Assembly: GCF_000524195.1 (NCBI RefSeq)
Contig: NW_020170430.1
Coordinates: 427,547 to 491,546 of the forward strand
Source of the DNA: Echinococcus granulosus
Taxonomy: Eukaryota > Platyhelminthes > Cestoda > Cyclophyllidea > Taeniidae
DNA length: 64,000 nucleotides
Direction: 5' to 3'
Part shown: piece by piece, positions 24,512 to 43,062 of the stretch
Position numbering within the stretch: the first letter of the stretch is position 1
Layout: every line of letters starts with the position of its first letter
Position numbers and translations under genes: made by a program
Notes under the pieces: generated by a model
Told to the model about the DNA's origin: nothing
What the model saw: the letters and a program-made list of their open reading frames with translations, nothing else
Databases searched by the model: none

Positions 24512-24792
24512 GAGCTGTCCACAAAATACTTAGCCTGATGAACGCCTTGACTAAACCTCTGAGCATACATCTGACAAATGTTGCACTCACGCGCCACTTT
24601 AAAACAAAAAGGCTGTTGTAAACATCACCACTGATGCTTTCCCGGCGTCCGCGCATGATTTACAATGTACAGGACAGTGATAACGAGTATGAAAATAGGC
24701 AACGAAAACGATATTCTGAAAGGACGCACAAAGATAAGGGGTACAGCCCAAATCAATACCAGTACAGCGTTTTCATTGAAAGATGATTAATT

Positions 24793-25449
24793 TCACTCGA
24801 AGGATTCTTGGCTCTTTCGGACTGTCTGTCCTACTCGCCTTTTGAACTCCTCATAATCATCTCTGAACATCTTCTACAAGGGTTAGATTAGATACCGTAA
24901 CTTACAGCTGCGTCCACATTGGCTGGACTGTCAGGATTCGGTTCAGCGAGCATCGATATGACAGACATTATTATAGTTTCCACTGTATGCACAGGAAGCC
25001 AGCGTTCCTCGGGTCTTTCATAGCCAAATCGATCTTCACCAGGTTCGTGAAGAATTGATATACATACGCTTCCGGAAGGAGAAATGTTGGGATGCCACAT
25101 ATCCGTTAAGAACTGCATTTTTGGGGGGTGATTTGGATAGTCTTGGGGAAATTCCAGCGTAGCTTTAAACCAGCCACCATCACTACTCATTCGAATAATT
25201 CCAATCTTAGAAATCTTACTAGAGTGTGTCCGCAGGCCCCATTATAAGAACCTGCCACTTAAATATGTTGTCATCATCAATAAGGCCAGCAGAAAAACCC
25301 TCTGTGCCACTTTTGTTCAGCTCTAAAACATAAATTTAAAGACGATATTGACACTTAAATGCAAACAAAACATTGCGCAAAAAATATTAAGAACTCTTAT
25401 TACCGGCTAACTGCTTTCGTAGCAAAAGTGACGACGCAGAGCTCGTCAT
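24793..25449 (-). CDS. ube2g1: Ubiquitin-conjugating enzyme E2 G1 (168 aa)
   Basis: Exons on the minus strand: 25449-25404, 25322-25220, 25182-24906, 24873-24793; total 507 nt. UBC fold with KMQFLTDMWHPNI (the HPN motif) and the catalytic Cys90 in GSVCISILHEPGED. The acidic-loop insert GEDRFGYERPEERWLPVHT is diagnostic for the UBE2G1/UBC7 class, which builds K48 and K63 ubiquitin chains. It ends KSQESFE, matching the end of human UBE2G1 (170 aa). The third exon begins at the second of two AG sites (GAGTAG), chosen because it restores DTLYDGGWFKA. It is convergent with the zinc-finger gene, 280 bp apart. Confidence 0.96.
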
Positions 25450-26319
25450 GCCTAGAGGGGTATCAAATACGGAAATATCAGAGAGGGCGCCTCTAGCAAA
25501 AGTTATGCATATAAATATACAAAGGGACATTTACGAATTGCAGATAACTTAAAGCACAACAAGCCACACTAAGGTCGAAAATATTTTTTGCTTGATTTTC
25601 ATTATAAAATTTCTTGTTAAAGTTGCGCATGACATTTAGCTGGGTAAATGACGAAGGAAGACGATCCGTGGAATTCTCTGGTATTGTTCATTACAATTGT
25701 TAGCATTTTGCAGCCATTGCCTTATAGCATTCCTAGGTTTAAGCGCTGAGCACACTGTACATCTATTCGCCCCTCATAGAACCACATTGCGGCAATTATA
25801 AAACTACCATTAGCGGTGCTCCTTGCCATAGTTACTTTCTTGCCCAAATATATGTAAATAAAGGCATCTATATGTTGGCTAAAACTTAATTTTTATCAAT
25901 TATTAATTTATTCCGAAAGTCCGAACTAAAAGGACCTAGTCAACCTTTCTCGTTCGCAAATTGAATTAATCGAACTACATGCTACTCGTATGTCTTTATG
26001 CAGAATTTTGTCAGAACTTTTATGCTCGTTTTAGATTGAATTGCATTTAATTAGATTATCTGAATCCATTTTCTCAAAATGAACATCGAAAACTCGTTAC
26101 ACACGTTTGATGCAGCCTAATTCCCCTCATCTAATCTGCGTAGAGCCGCTTGGGTGTTTACGCATACCATACGGTACAACTCAACATTTGGCACGAATTT
26201 ATTAGCGTTTTACAAGTCAACAAGCTAACAAATGTGGGGTTATCCGGGTAGGCGTCAAGCACACAATAATGTACAGAGACCAATTATCACAAGTGGGGAT
26301 AGGGGGTGAGAACGGGGTT
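25450..26319. other. Spacer, nothing recognised
   Basis: AT-rich region between the UBE2G1 start and the poly(A) polymerase stop, both minus strand. No exon, repeat or RNA gene is seen. Confidence 0.55.
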
Positions 26320-29300
26320 TTAGCCATTGGAATGCAGGTCTGATCTAAAATTAACAGGTCAATACAACACGGTTCCACAAAACTTTGTCATAAGTTGTAT
26401 CAAGTCATGCTACCTGGTGACGTAGGCGGTTATGAGTTTATTCAGGAAGTTTGTGTTCGGATCCCGTTCTTGTAGAGTACCATAGAAACGAAGTAGGTAT
26501 TGAGTCACGTCAACTTTGCGCTCAGGGTAAGTGCCATCAGGTAAGGGTGCAGCCTTCAATATTTTCATTCCCAGGAGCCATGCTCGTTTGAAACCTTTCT
26601 CACAATCACTTTCGGAGCTGCTGGAGAGTTCTCCTGACACACTTTCGAAGCAAGGACTTTTGGGTCTGATATATATTAGATAAAAAGTATGGATTCCACA
26701 AAAATGTATTAGCTAGAACACACTGCGGGAGGTACGCAGAAATTTTTTTCAGTTCAGGAACAGTTTTTTTGTAAATTGGGTTTCCGGCTGTCGTGTATTT
26801 CAATGTAGCCGCATATAGCTTAGGAAATGGGACATATTGCTCGTGTTTTGGCACTTAAAATAGATTAATAAACTTACAAATCAGATGCTTTAGTTATCCT
26901 AACCGATTCTATGTATTGATGCTCTTCCAGAAACCCTGCAAGGTCCCTCAGACGCGAATCGATCAGTCCGCCTAGACGTCCTAATTCTTGAAAATTATCA
27001 GCCAATAGAACTAGCTTCAAAAAGTGCCTAGAATGTGCAAAAAATCATAAAATTGGAATCAGACGGTTTCATTGGTTTCTCAAACAAATGACAGTAAGTA
27101 GTGCAAATTAGCAATTAACCCTATGATTATACAGCATTTTAGCCTAAAGTTTAACCTGATTATTTAGTTTGTCTACAAGGGTGAAAAGAAATAAGAAAAA
27201 AAGATATAGCGCATCAAGAAAAGATGAATGCGCTGTTGCCAATAATGTGTAAGCATCTACGCCCCGGATTTTATAAAACGGCTTTAGGATGTTGCAGCTT
27301 GATGCATGCTTAAAATACCTATAGTCTTGACGAATGTCGTAAGGTTCGAAGAGGTCTTCCCAAGTGGCTGAACCTTCAACGATTTTTTTCATCAGATGGA
27401 AGCCTAAAGACAGAATATTTAATGAAACGCATTTGTTTAAATTTGCTATTCGGCTCACTTAACATCTAGAATTGATTCGCAGAGCCTTATTCAAGAAACA
27501 GATGTTGATTTGACGACTGTTGCAGCAATGCATCATTGAAGGGATCAGTAAAATGAATCATTCAAGCAAATTGAAATGCGTGAACAGACAGTTAGGAAGC
27601 GGCCACTGATTTAATTGCAAGCTTAATGAGCGATTGCCAATACTCATTCCATTGTTATAGATATCGAGTTTGGAATGAACTAAATTCCAGAACGTATTTT
27701 TCGCCTTTAGTAAAGGGAGAAGACTTCAAATGCTGAATATCTCAAGAAACAACCGCCACTTTCCAACTAACGAAGGAGTGATGTACGCATGCGAAGGTGC
27801 GTGGGAAATTCATAAATTACTGAAAGGATAATCATCAACTTCTAATTTTCTTTGTGAAGAACTCACCGCGTTGTAGTTCCTTCACTACAATGTCTCGGCT
27901 TGAAGGTCTAACAGTATAGGCCGCGTTTTTATGGGGAAAAATTGGAGTTATAATTGGCATAATTTCATGCCCATTCTGTATATCCATCTGGAAAATCAAA
28001 AAACCATATTAAATCAAATCCAAGTGCAATTTCGACGGCTCACATAAGCAGCATTGCAAATAGTTCTAATAAGACATTGCACCCGTAAATAAAAAGGAAT
28101 AATTTGTCCTATAAGTCAATATAAATACGGATATGAGCTCACTCTTGGATCCCATGAATATAAGCGCAGGTTAGGGACCGTAACTATAGGGGCAATCATG
28201 ACGGGGCTAGGCCAAACCCAGTTAGAAAAATAGGCAAAAAATATCTTCACCAGTGTGGTAAGTCTGATCGTCGGATTTTGTCGTTCGCTTGCACATGTTC
28301 CGCGGGTAAGAAGCGAGATCAGGTTTAATGACTCAACTGATCTCCAAGATTGGAGCATTAAATCCCGTAGGAGCAATGGTGAGTCAACGGTTTCCTGATT
28401 TACTTCACTCAACTCAACATTGAACGAAGGACTCGACAGACCATAAAATGGATAACTTTCATTCGACTAAAAATACCCAATCACACTGAGAATAACCTTA
28501 AAAAATAATCAAGCAAATAATGTCATGAAATATACAACCATGATTCTGTAAGAAAATATGCTTTGTTAAGTGAGAAAACCTTGAAAACTCACAAATCTTG
28601 TGGTGTGTATGCATATGTATGCACAAAGTACAGCCCATGCTACACTCGCTGGAAATCCATATACGTAATCGGAAATAAGGCGTCGAGATGCCCATATTTT
28701 TATGACTTTAAGCAAGTCCGCAAAGAGGGGAAAATTAGGAACAAGGTCACGAATTTTTCGTGAAAGATGGAGACCTGACAAGCCGTGAACAGAGTATTGA
28801 TCGACATCGAAATAAAATACTTCTGGCTCCTGGTCGAAAATTATAGGCGAAGGTACGTATGGTAGATTAAACCGGCTCATTATCAAGTCAACCTAAGGCA
28901 TATAAATACAATATTCAAACATTTTGTTTCAGCATTAGTACAATGCAGAAAACAAGTTAAAACTATAAGATTTACAGAGGTTCCGTCAAATTTCATTTTG
29001 ATTAGTGGCACAAACGTGTCAGTAATAACCAGCAAGTCCTGGATATTCTTATTTTTGCGCAAAATTTCTGCAAATGAGGTAAAAAAGTCCTCGCGATAGA
29101 CGAAGTTTGGGGTGACCAAAACTGCATCAATGTCGCTTTCCTTGAAACTGACTCCCAAACTAGTTGACCCCTGAATTAGTACATCACATGGTAACATTGA
29201 CGAGGAGTTCTCTAAAATGATATCCTACGTGGGATTTTCCATATAAAGCGGTCAAAATTACCCGTTTTTGTGCCAATTCTAGTATCCATTTCGTTGCGAT

Positions 29301-29428
29301 TACCTTAAGCATTCGTATGTGTTTGGTTCTAAAAATCAATAAAACAAAACAACTAACTTTCGTATAAGAGATTCAGGTGATTCTACGATATTTAAGTGAA
29401 TCAGGAATTTAGCTAAAGTTTCGTCCAT
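26320..29428 (-). CDS. Divergent canonical-type poly(A) polymerase (542 aa)
   Basis: Adds poly(A) to pre-mRNA 3' ends. Exons on the minus strand: 29428-29358, 29328-29262, 29209-28976, 28892-28593, 28466-28143, 27987-27867, 27403-27319, 27027-26878, 26665-26414, 26344-26320; total 1629 nt. Nucleotidyltransferase signature QGSTSLGVSFKESDIDAVLV supplies Asp72/Asp74; the third catalytic Asp (126) is in VDLIMSRF at the start of exon 4. Central domain: WVWPSPV, YSWDPR, HEIMPIITPIFPHKNAAYTV. RNA-binding domain: FLKLVLLADN, GFKRAWLLGMKI. Unusual points: about 65 extra residues between WAVLCAYIC and NPTIRLTTLV (exon 5), GFPASVAWA where canonical PAPs have GFLGGVSWA, and a tail of under 10 residues after the RNA-binding domain. 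It may be a specialised paralogue rather than the main PAPOLA. The short terminal exon is a phase-based guess. Confidence 0.87.
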
Positions 29429-29793
29429 CTCAATCCGATAGGTCGGAAAATTATAACGAGTTTAAAAGCCAAAGTTAGGTTGACCTTGATTGTGATCACT
29501 ATTCAAGACTTTTAAAACAAATGGCCGAAATCCTTCATGATTTCCTCCACAAATTGCCAAATTTGCTGCATATAATAAATTTTACCTGCATATTTTACAT
29601 GAGCACAGCGTATTGCATGCGTCAATCAGCGAAATACAATTAACAATATGTCCCAAGCAATTAGACCTATTCATTTTTATGATGTGTTTTTGAATAAATT
29701 TTAAGAAAGAATGAATGTTTATTGACAGAGAGTTTTAGCAAAAGATTTAGGCACTTCTGTAAATGGGTAGAAGCTGGCTAACCCCCAACTCTC
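29429..29793. promoter_or_regulatory. PAP 5' flank, bordered by a TRIM element
   Basis: 365 bp between the PAP start codon and the TRIM. An in-frame TAA upstream supports the ATG at 29428. AT-rich; no recognisable core promoter. The TRIM beyond it reads toward this gene. Confidence 0.35.
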
Positions 29794-29836
29794 TGTAGCG
29801 TCCCGAGATTTCCCCGAAGACGAAAGAAGACACAAT

Positions 29837-30032
29837 TGTAATACGATAGTGGTTTATCCCTCGGTTCTGGTGAGGCGCCACTTTTGTGCTTCGAATTAGC
29901 CCCCTTGTACCTCGCTGGGTGGGCTGGCCTTTTGGGCCATGCCAATAGCCCAGACACCTTCTCCGTGCTGAATATATATTCTGCCCGAGTATTGTGTCTT
30001 CTTTCGTCTTCAGGGAGTCCCGGGACGCTACA
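29837..30032 (+). mobile_element. Solo LTR nested inside the TRIM's 3' LTR
   Basis: A 196-bp LTR of the same family in the opposite orientation to its host, running from TGTAATACGATAG to GGGACGCTACA. It is bounded by a perfect CAAT duplication (29833-29836 and 30033-30036). Removing it with one CAAT copy restores a continuous host LTR (...GAAGACACAATACTCGGG...). This shows sequential insertions. Confidence 0.9.
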
Positions 30033-30192
30033 CAATACTCGGGCAGAGTATATATATTCAGCACAGAGAAGGTGTCTGGGCTACTACCATGGCTCGAAGG
30101 TCAGCCCACCCAGCGCGGCACAGGAAGGCTAATTCAAAAGTATAAAAGTGGCGCCTCACCAACACCGAGGGATAAACCGCCATTGTATTGCA

Positions 30193-30215
30193 TAGCCTCC
30201 CTCCTCATTTGATTG
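30193..30215 (-). repeat. Polypurine tract of the TRIM
   Basis: On the minus strand, a purine-rich run (about AATGAGGAGGGAGG) directly precedes the 3' LTR, the position expected for the plus-strand primer of an LTR element. Confidence 0.55.
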
Positions 30216-30741
30216 TCGTCCCTGCCGCTCCCGCATTAGCCATTACAACCTAGTCGGTGCTGTAATGAAACACCCGGGATCCGAAGGTACCAGTCACCAA
30301 ATTAGCGTGCAACTGAGGAGATACTTAACCTCAGCGTCACTGATCCCTCTTGGCGGCTTAACTGGATCTGGAGTTTCGTCTGGTTTACGAACTTGTTTCA
30401 GGACGGGGAATTGCTCTGGCCATCATGCGTGTCCATAGATGGATGTAGGAACACCGGCCTAAAAGTAGATTTGTGTAAGGAAGGACGGGATTTAATAAAG
30501 GCCCATGGGGGAAGGGAGGGAAAGTCTGTAACGAAACTTCCAGATGGTTCAGGGCTAATGTCCCTTTTGTTATTAACAGCTTTCCTGCAGAACACAGGAC
30601 TGGGGTAGATGCCGAGGGTAGACGTCAACTTCAACCCTTCTATTAGGGGTCATCGCCATTCTCCCATCCGTAGCATATGTACTTCTAAGGCTTATCACTC
30701 AGAAGTGGAAAACAGGATACATGATCTTTAGGATCGGGTTC

Positions 30742-30759
30742 GCCTTCCGCTGCCACCAT
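30742..30759 (-). repeat. Primer-binding site of the TRIM
   Basis: Directly after the 5' LTR, with one base between, the minus strand reads TGGTGGCAGCGGAAG. The TGG start pairs with the CCA end of a tRNA. The decayed TRIM at 52114-52884 has TGGTGGCAATGG at the same place. Which tRNA matches was not determined. Confidence 0.5.
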
Positions 30760-30960
30760 TGTAGCCTCCCGAGACTTCCTCGAAGATGAAAGAAGACACA
30801 ATACTCGGGTAGAATATATATTCTGCACAGAGAAGGTGTCTGGGCTACTGGCATGGCCCGAAGGCCAGCCCACCCAACGAGGTACAAGAAGGCTAATTCA
30901 GAAGTACAAAAGTAGCGCCTCACCAATACCGAGGGATAAACCACAATTGTATTACATCTC

Positions 30961-31703
30961 TTTGTATAATACACACAAATTTGCAGCTCTCAAAGTTTTG
31001 TCGGAAGTCGTAAGGAGCCAGGGTAGCTGGACAAAGTGTTAATCACCAACATGCGGAACAGCTGAGATGATGGCATGCCCTTTAAGCCAATTACGATACC
31101 TGAGGACAGGGGTTCCTGCGTAGTCAAATGCAGAGTTATAAAAGTCCTTTGAATCATTACGTTCCTTCAGAGAGAAGTGTAGGGGCAATGATATTACCGA
31201 GACCGCCCTCAAGACATCACATTACAAAGCCTACATGACCCTATTCGCTCTGTGGGTGGAAATTTGAAGACCAAACGAGTCATTTAAACCAGCTACTACC
31301 TCAAAGCAGGCAAGACGCAGTATATCGCATCCCACGACCCAGGGACCAAACCGTCTCAGCATCCCATTGTGAGTGAAAACCCTTTTTTTCTGGACTAGTG
31401 CAGGCGGTGTTTGCAGTCTTCCCGTCGCACACTTTCAAATAACCAGAGACGACCCGACGACATCCCTGCAGCTGCCGACACTCCAACCCCACCACCATCA
31501 AAAATACACTTTAGCGGACTTCGCAACACCGATATTTTTAAAGTAAACGCTCAGTGGGCAGCAACAATCAATGCTGTGCTCACCACCGAAGCAAAATGGG
31601 TTTGCAGACTAAAAAAAAGTTGTATGTCGTTAAGGGGACATGGTGTAATCGGAAAGCAGACAAATTTATAGACACACAGAAATACGAAAAGTGTTAAAGC
31701 TTT
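30961..31703. other. Spacer downstream of SERCA
   Basis: No supported gene. It holds the 3' UTR side of the calcium pump; short frames on both strands around 31300-31670 overlap each other and look spurious. Confidence 0.5.
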
Positions 31704-38792
<7,089 letters not shown>

Positions 38793-39324
38793 GCTGATCG
38801 AACCAACACTGGACGCCAACAGACGGTACCCTGCAGAATGAGAGCCAAGGGGCTCAAGACTCGTGTTATGATCCAACTGGCTACCATCACAACCAATCAA
38901 GTCATGGCAAGAAAATTATATGGATTTAAATACGCAAAAAAACACTAAGAATTAGGCCAATTTATTTTTTTAGGAAAAAATATTACTTGGAAGCATGTCC
39001 TCTAGACCCTCTTAATAAAAGAGTTTTTGCTGTTTAAGGAAAGTCGGCTGTGCTAAGCAAGTACAAATTCCGTTAAAGCGGAATGCTTTTTTCTTAAAAT
39101 AGAACTATTGATTTATATTTGTCTTGGTCAGTGCCTACGTACGGTTAAAAATGGTGTTTCGTGTGCTACTCTAGTGTCTTTAATTAACTATCATGCATCT
39201 TTCGAATATTTTTAGCTTGTTAGGCCTTAAAAAATAAAGCGCGTGGTTGGTTTGAATTATGTGTAATTACAGGCCGCCGGCGCTGCGCGCACTTTCGGAG
39301 TAATCAAATTATCTGCCTTCGATC
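38793..39324. promoter_or_regulatory. Shared divergent promoter region of SERCA and EXO1
   Basis: 532 bp separate the two start codons on opposite strands. A small GC-rich block (CCGGCGCTGCGCGC, about 39277-39291) lies 35-50 bp before the EXO1 ATG. The arrangement implies a bidirectional promoter or two back-to-back ones. Confidence 0.45.
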
Positions 39325-42300
39325 ATGGGCGTAAATGGGCTCCTCCCATTTTTAAAAAAGTGCAGTCGCCGTGTTGATATCAAGGACTTTAAAGGATACA
39401 CAGTTGCTGTTGATACCTATTGTTGGGTACATAGGGCTTCGTACTCATGTGCAATGGACATTGCTTTGGGGAATCCAACTTCACAGTAAATATTTGGGTC
39501 AATAATTACTTTAGACACGTAAATTACTGTCTTAGATATTTGAAGATGGTTCTTGATGCCGGTGTAAGGCCGATATTAGTCTTTGATGGCGCAGATCTTC
39601 CTGCGAAGGCTGAAACTGAGGCAAAGCGTCGTAGGTATTGTCCGCTTGTTCTTTATGCGTGCTTTAGATCCAGAAAAATGTACAGGGAGAGGGCAGCTCA
39701 GTATCTTCTTGAGGGAAAGCGGAAAGCTGCTCAAGAATGCTTTGAGAGATGTGTGGAAGTTACTGCAGAAATGGCCCGCGCTGTAATGAAGGTAGGTATC
39801 GCCCTGACTTTCGGCTGTGCATTCCCGTTTTCGGATTCTTGTCTAGGCTGCTCGGAAGCTCGGTGTCGATTGCATCATAGCGCCTTACGAGTCGGATGCT
39901 CAGTTAGCCTATTTAGTGCAATCGGGCTATGCCGATCTCGTAATAACTGAAGACTCAGACCTTCTCATGTTTGGTTGCAAGCAGGTTTTGGTTTCTTTTT
40001 CATTTAGCTTTAGTTTTCTTGCAATGTTCTTAGTGTTCCTACTAGGTATTCTTGCCTTCTTAGGTTATTTTTAAACTCGATTTAACAGGGTTTGGAACCC
40101 TAATTACATGGAGCGCAGGCATTGGCGAACAATGCTGCGGCATAGCGTCACAAGATTTTTCCCCTGCGAATCTGCGTTTTATGGGCATACTTTCTGGATG
40201 CGACTACTTTCCAGGCATTCCCAGAATCGGTCTAGCTACTGCTGCTAAGGTGTTTTGTCCATTGCTTGAGTTATACATATGCCTTTTTAAGGCGTTTCCA
40301 ATACCTTTGTCTTCCTTATCGATGTCACGTTACTAGACGAACACAAGACACTTCTGTTGTCTTTGTCGAGTTTTGTTCTATGTGAAGCTTTCGATTATCT
40401 TTTAGATAATGCGTCAGTGTCGCACTACGGATTTTCGATACCTTCTTTCCAACCTTGGGAATTTTTATAATCTTGCTGGAAACGCCTGTCAGCCCATTCA
40501 ATCCCTTAACGAAGTGTGTCTCTCGCAGTCTGCGAGCATCAGTAGGGATCGCGTCACCTCTTCACCCTTAGCTTCCATCTCAACCCCAAAATTAAGTTCG
40601 ACCTCTTCTAACAACGGGAAGTTCTCGGTGGAGGGCTGGAAATCTGGTGGTAACAGACTACATGAAGCCACCATTCTTGCAGCAATGCGTGCAGAACGCA
40701 CCTTTCGATTACAAGTTGTTTTTGATCCTAAAACCCGAAAGCGTCTTCGACTTTCTGAACCTACGATTGATGATATCAAGGAGGAACGGTTAGCACTTTT
40801 GAATGCGGATTTGTCGGACGATGTATTATTTTCCTATGCTGGAGAGTAAGCTATGTCTTTCCCGTAGTTTTTTTTTTGGATAATCATGTTTTTGGCGGCT
40901 ATGGTTTGTAGATGTTTTACCGAGTCTCCCATATTTACTATTTGCAGGGACGCGATGGACTCAGAACTTGCATTTGCCATTGCTGTGGGGAACGTTGACT
41001 TTGAAACCGGTGAAAAAGTCGATACGTTCAATCCGGATCATTTCAAGGTAGTGTGAGCTCGGTCTCTTTCAATTTGTAATAGGTGAATAAATTATTCAAT
41101 GGACTCAGTGCAGATTCTGATGAGCCTCAGGAAATACCTAAGTTTAGTTGCGCTGCTGCAAGTTCCCTTAAGTCGATATTGAAGAGGGCCCGTCGTCCGG
41201 ATGGCGAACGTTTGAACATAAGTGTATGGAGCACCAATTATAAATTGGAACCCGGTAAGGCTAAGAATGGCCTGTTACTTTTATTGTCTGTCTAATATGG
41301 TAAGCGATGATGCTTTTGGACCGAATTGTCCTGGGAAATGGTTCATAAGTGCTTGCGTTCTGCTACATATAATTGCAGCATATTATGGATTTGGGTGGTT
41401 TGGGATCGTTTCTAATAGTTCTGACCTTTTTCCACGTATTTTTAGTGTGGCTTTACTACACCGATGCAGGAATTCGACCTCGTCCATTTTGCATTTCGGT
41501 AGATGACCATGCTAACGACTCGCAGCGACTAGATTTGCTGCAGCTGAGCGGTGGAGTGGAAGAAGGAACGGCGGGTGTGAATATAGGGATTTTCCCTAAA
41601 TATGATAATTTACCACGGTTTCGACCCAAACTTAGAAGTGGAAAAGGTCTTAGTCGAAATCATCGTGTTATCGTACCCTCAGTCCTCACGTCTGGATCGG
41701 CCACTACCAACGCGCAGAAGAGGCCATTAGATGAGGACGCCGGTTATGGTCCCACTAAAATTCAAGGTATCCTGTAATTTTCATCCCTGACTGTAATAGT
41801 TGGCTAGTATAGTACTTTTGCATTCGAACGGGACAGTGATATCAAACTCTACATGAAATCACCCATGGTGCTATTCTCATAAATCCTAGTTGTATCGTAA
41901 GCACCTGTGCGATGCGTGATGATTCTTTAAAGTCTTCAGCTGTTAATGTTCACTTCTTCGCATTTATTAACTCTCCATTTTTAGTAAATCTTTGGTTTTA
42001 GATTTGTGTATCCAGCAACAATATCGATCATATTGGAATCCATTTGTCATTGTTCCCCTTTTGTTTTGTAATTTTGAAATATTCTAGTCTTTGTAGGACA
42101 TTGGCTTTGTCTTTAAATATTTCAGAATTGAATGAACCTATACTTTTTCCCCTCATTATGCCACCGATGTGGTGCCGTACCAAAGTCATCGCGTTTGATG
42201 AGTTGTTTGCCCATATTCAATTTGGTAGGCATACTGGCCTCCTACGCTTCTGAGGATAGCCACGTTCTTCCGAGAACACCGTTAAGATCGTTTTCAACCA

Positions 42301-43062
42301 GTGGAACACCAATCACTTCTGCCAACTCCTATTTTGCTTCTCCTGTGTCTACGGCAATTTCAACAGGCGATTATGGAGCTGCAGGTGGTAATCCAAGCAG
42401 TCCCGTATTTCAATCCAAACGCTCAAAATCTCTGTCCACTGTCATTGAGCCGGAATTTGTGAGGTAGCCACGCTGTAATGCGTTCACAATATTGTTTGAT
42501 TTAGCCAAGCATTGGGCTCTGTGTCACCGCTTTTAAACAAAAAATTCAACATATTTGCACGTCAGCCCCCCGCTCCTGCAGGTAGTCCAGGTTCTAACTC
42601 TCGAGTATCTCCTCCTCATCTATCAACAACGGGTAGGTTCGTTTTTAAGCAAGCAACAAACAGAGCTTCTCCGGTACGGGCCAAAAGGTATGTCACGTAT
42701 GACTTAATCTTCCTTTGTAATCCAGCATCGAACATGTGCACCGTTCAGCCTCTACTTTCAGGCGAACCCCTCATAAGAAAAGTGCCATGTCGTCAGCACT
42801 GACGCAGCGTCTCCTCCCCAGTTTATGGAAGAGTACAGGGGAACTCCCTACTCCACTGAGGCAGTTGTCAAATGGTCAGCAACAACAAAGTCTTACAGAC
42901 GAGGGGTTGATTGAGCACCGCGGGTGCGAACCTTCAAGCTCACCCATTTATGATGGTCAGACAGTGGGTTTCGAGCAGGTGGACGCCGTCCAGGTAACTA
43001 TTTCGTCTACGACCACACTTACCACTTGCACAAGCAACTATGAATTCAAGCGCCAGGCGTAG
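39325..43062 (+). CDS. exo1: Exonuclease 1 (818 aa)
   Basis: FEN1/XPG-family 5'-3' exonuclease and flap nuclease of mismatch repair and end resection. Twelve exons: 39325-39485, 39515-39634, 39668-39791, 39847-39984, 40064-40249, 40406-40845, 40948-41047, 41083-41254, 41470-41766, 42229-42463, 42505-42687, 42762-43062; total 2457 nt. N domain [12 protein letters not shown] with Asp30 in VAVDTYCW and [11 protein letters not shown] domain [26 protein letters not shown] and [14 protein letters not shown]. All metal-binding acidic residues known in the family are in place. Exon 6 carries a Ser-rich insert of about 55 residues before the VVFDP strand. The C-terminal half is low-complexity, Ser/Pro-rich, as in other EXO1 proteins. 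Length compares with 846 aa in human. The exon 9/10 junction is the least certain. Confidence 0.95.

Larger units (their letters stand above)
29794..30956 (-). mobile_element. Complete TRIM (terminal-repeat retrotransposon in miniature) with a nested solo LTR
   Basis: Two direct LTRs on the minus strand: 5' LTR 30760-30956 (197 bp) and 3' LTR 29794-30192, the latter split by a younger insertion at 29837-30032. Both are bounded by TGTA.../...TACA-type ends. The whole is flanked by a perfect TCTC duplication (29790-29793 and 30957-30960). The internal part, 30193-30759, has no open frame of any retroviral protein. A primer-binding-like TGGTGGCAGCGG follows the 5' LTR and a purine tract precedes the 3' LTR. 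Without the nested copy the element is about 963 bp. The LTRs differ at roughly one base in eight, so it is not recent. Confidence 0.88.

Noticed and set aside
26606..26854. Minus-strand 82-codon frame as a PAP exon
   Set aside because: It lies in the intron between 26878 and 26665; only the acceptor at 26665 joins in phase and gives the conserved GFKRAWLLGM segment.
29794..30192. Interpretation of the inverted LTR pair as a foldback DNA transposon
   Set aside because: The two target-site duplications (CAAT for the inner unit, TCTC for the outer) and a same-orientation partner LTR at 30760-30956 show nested LTR insertions instead.
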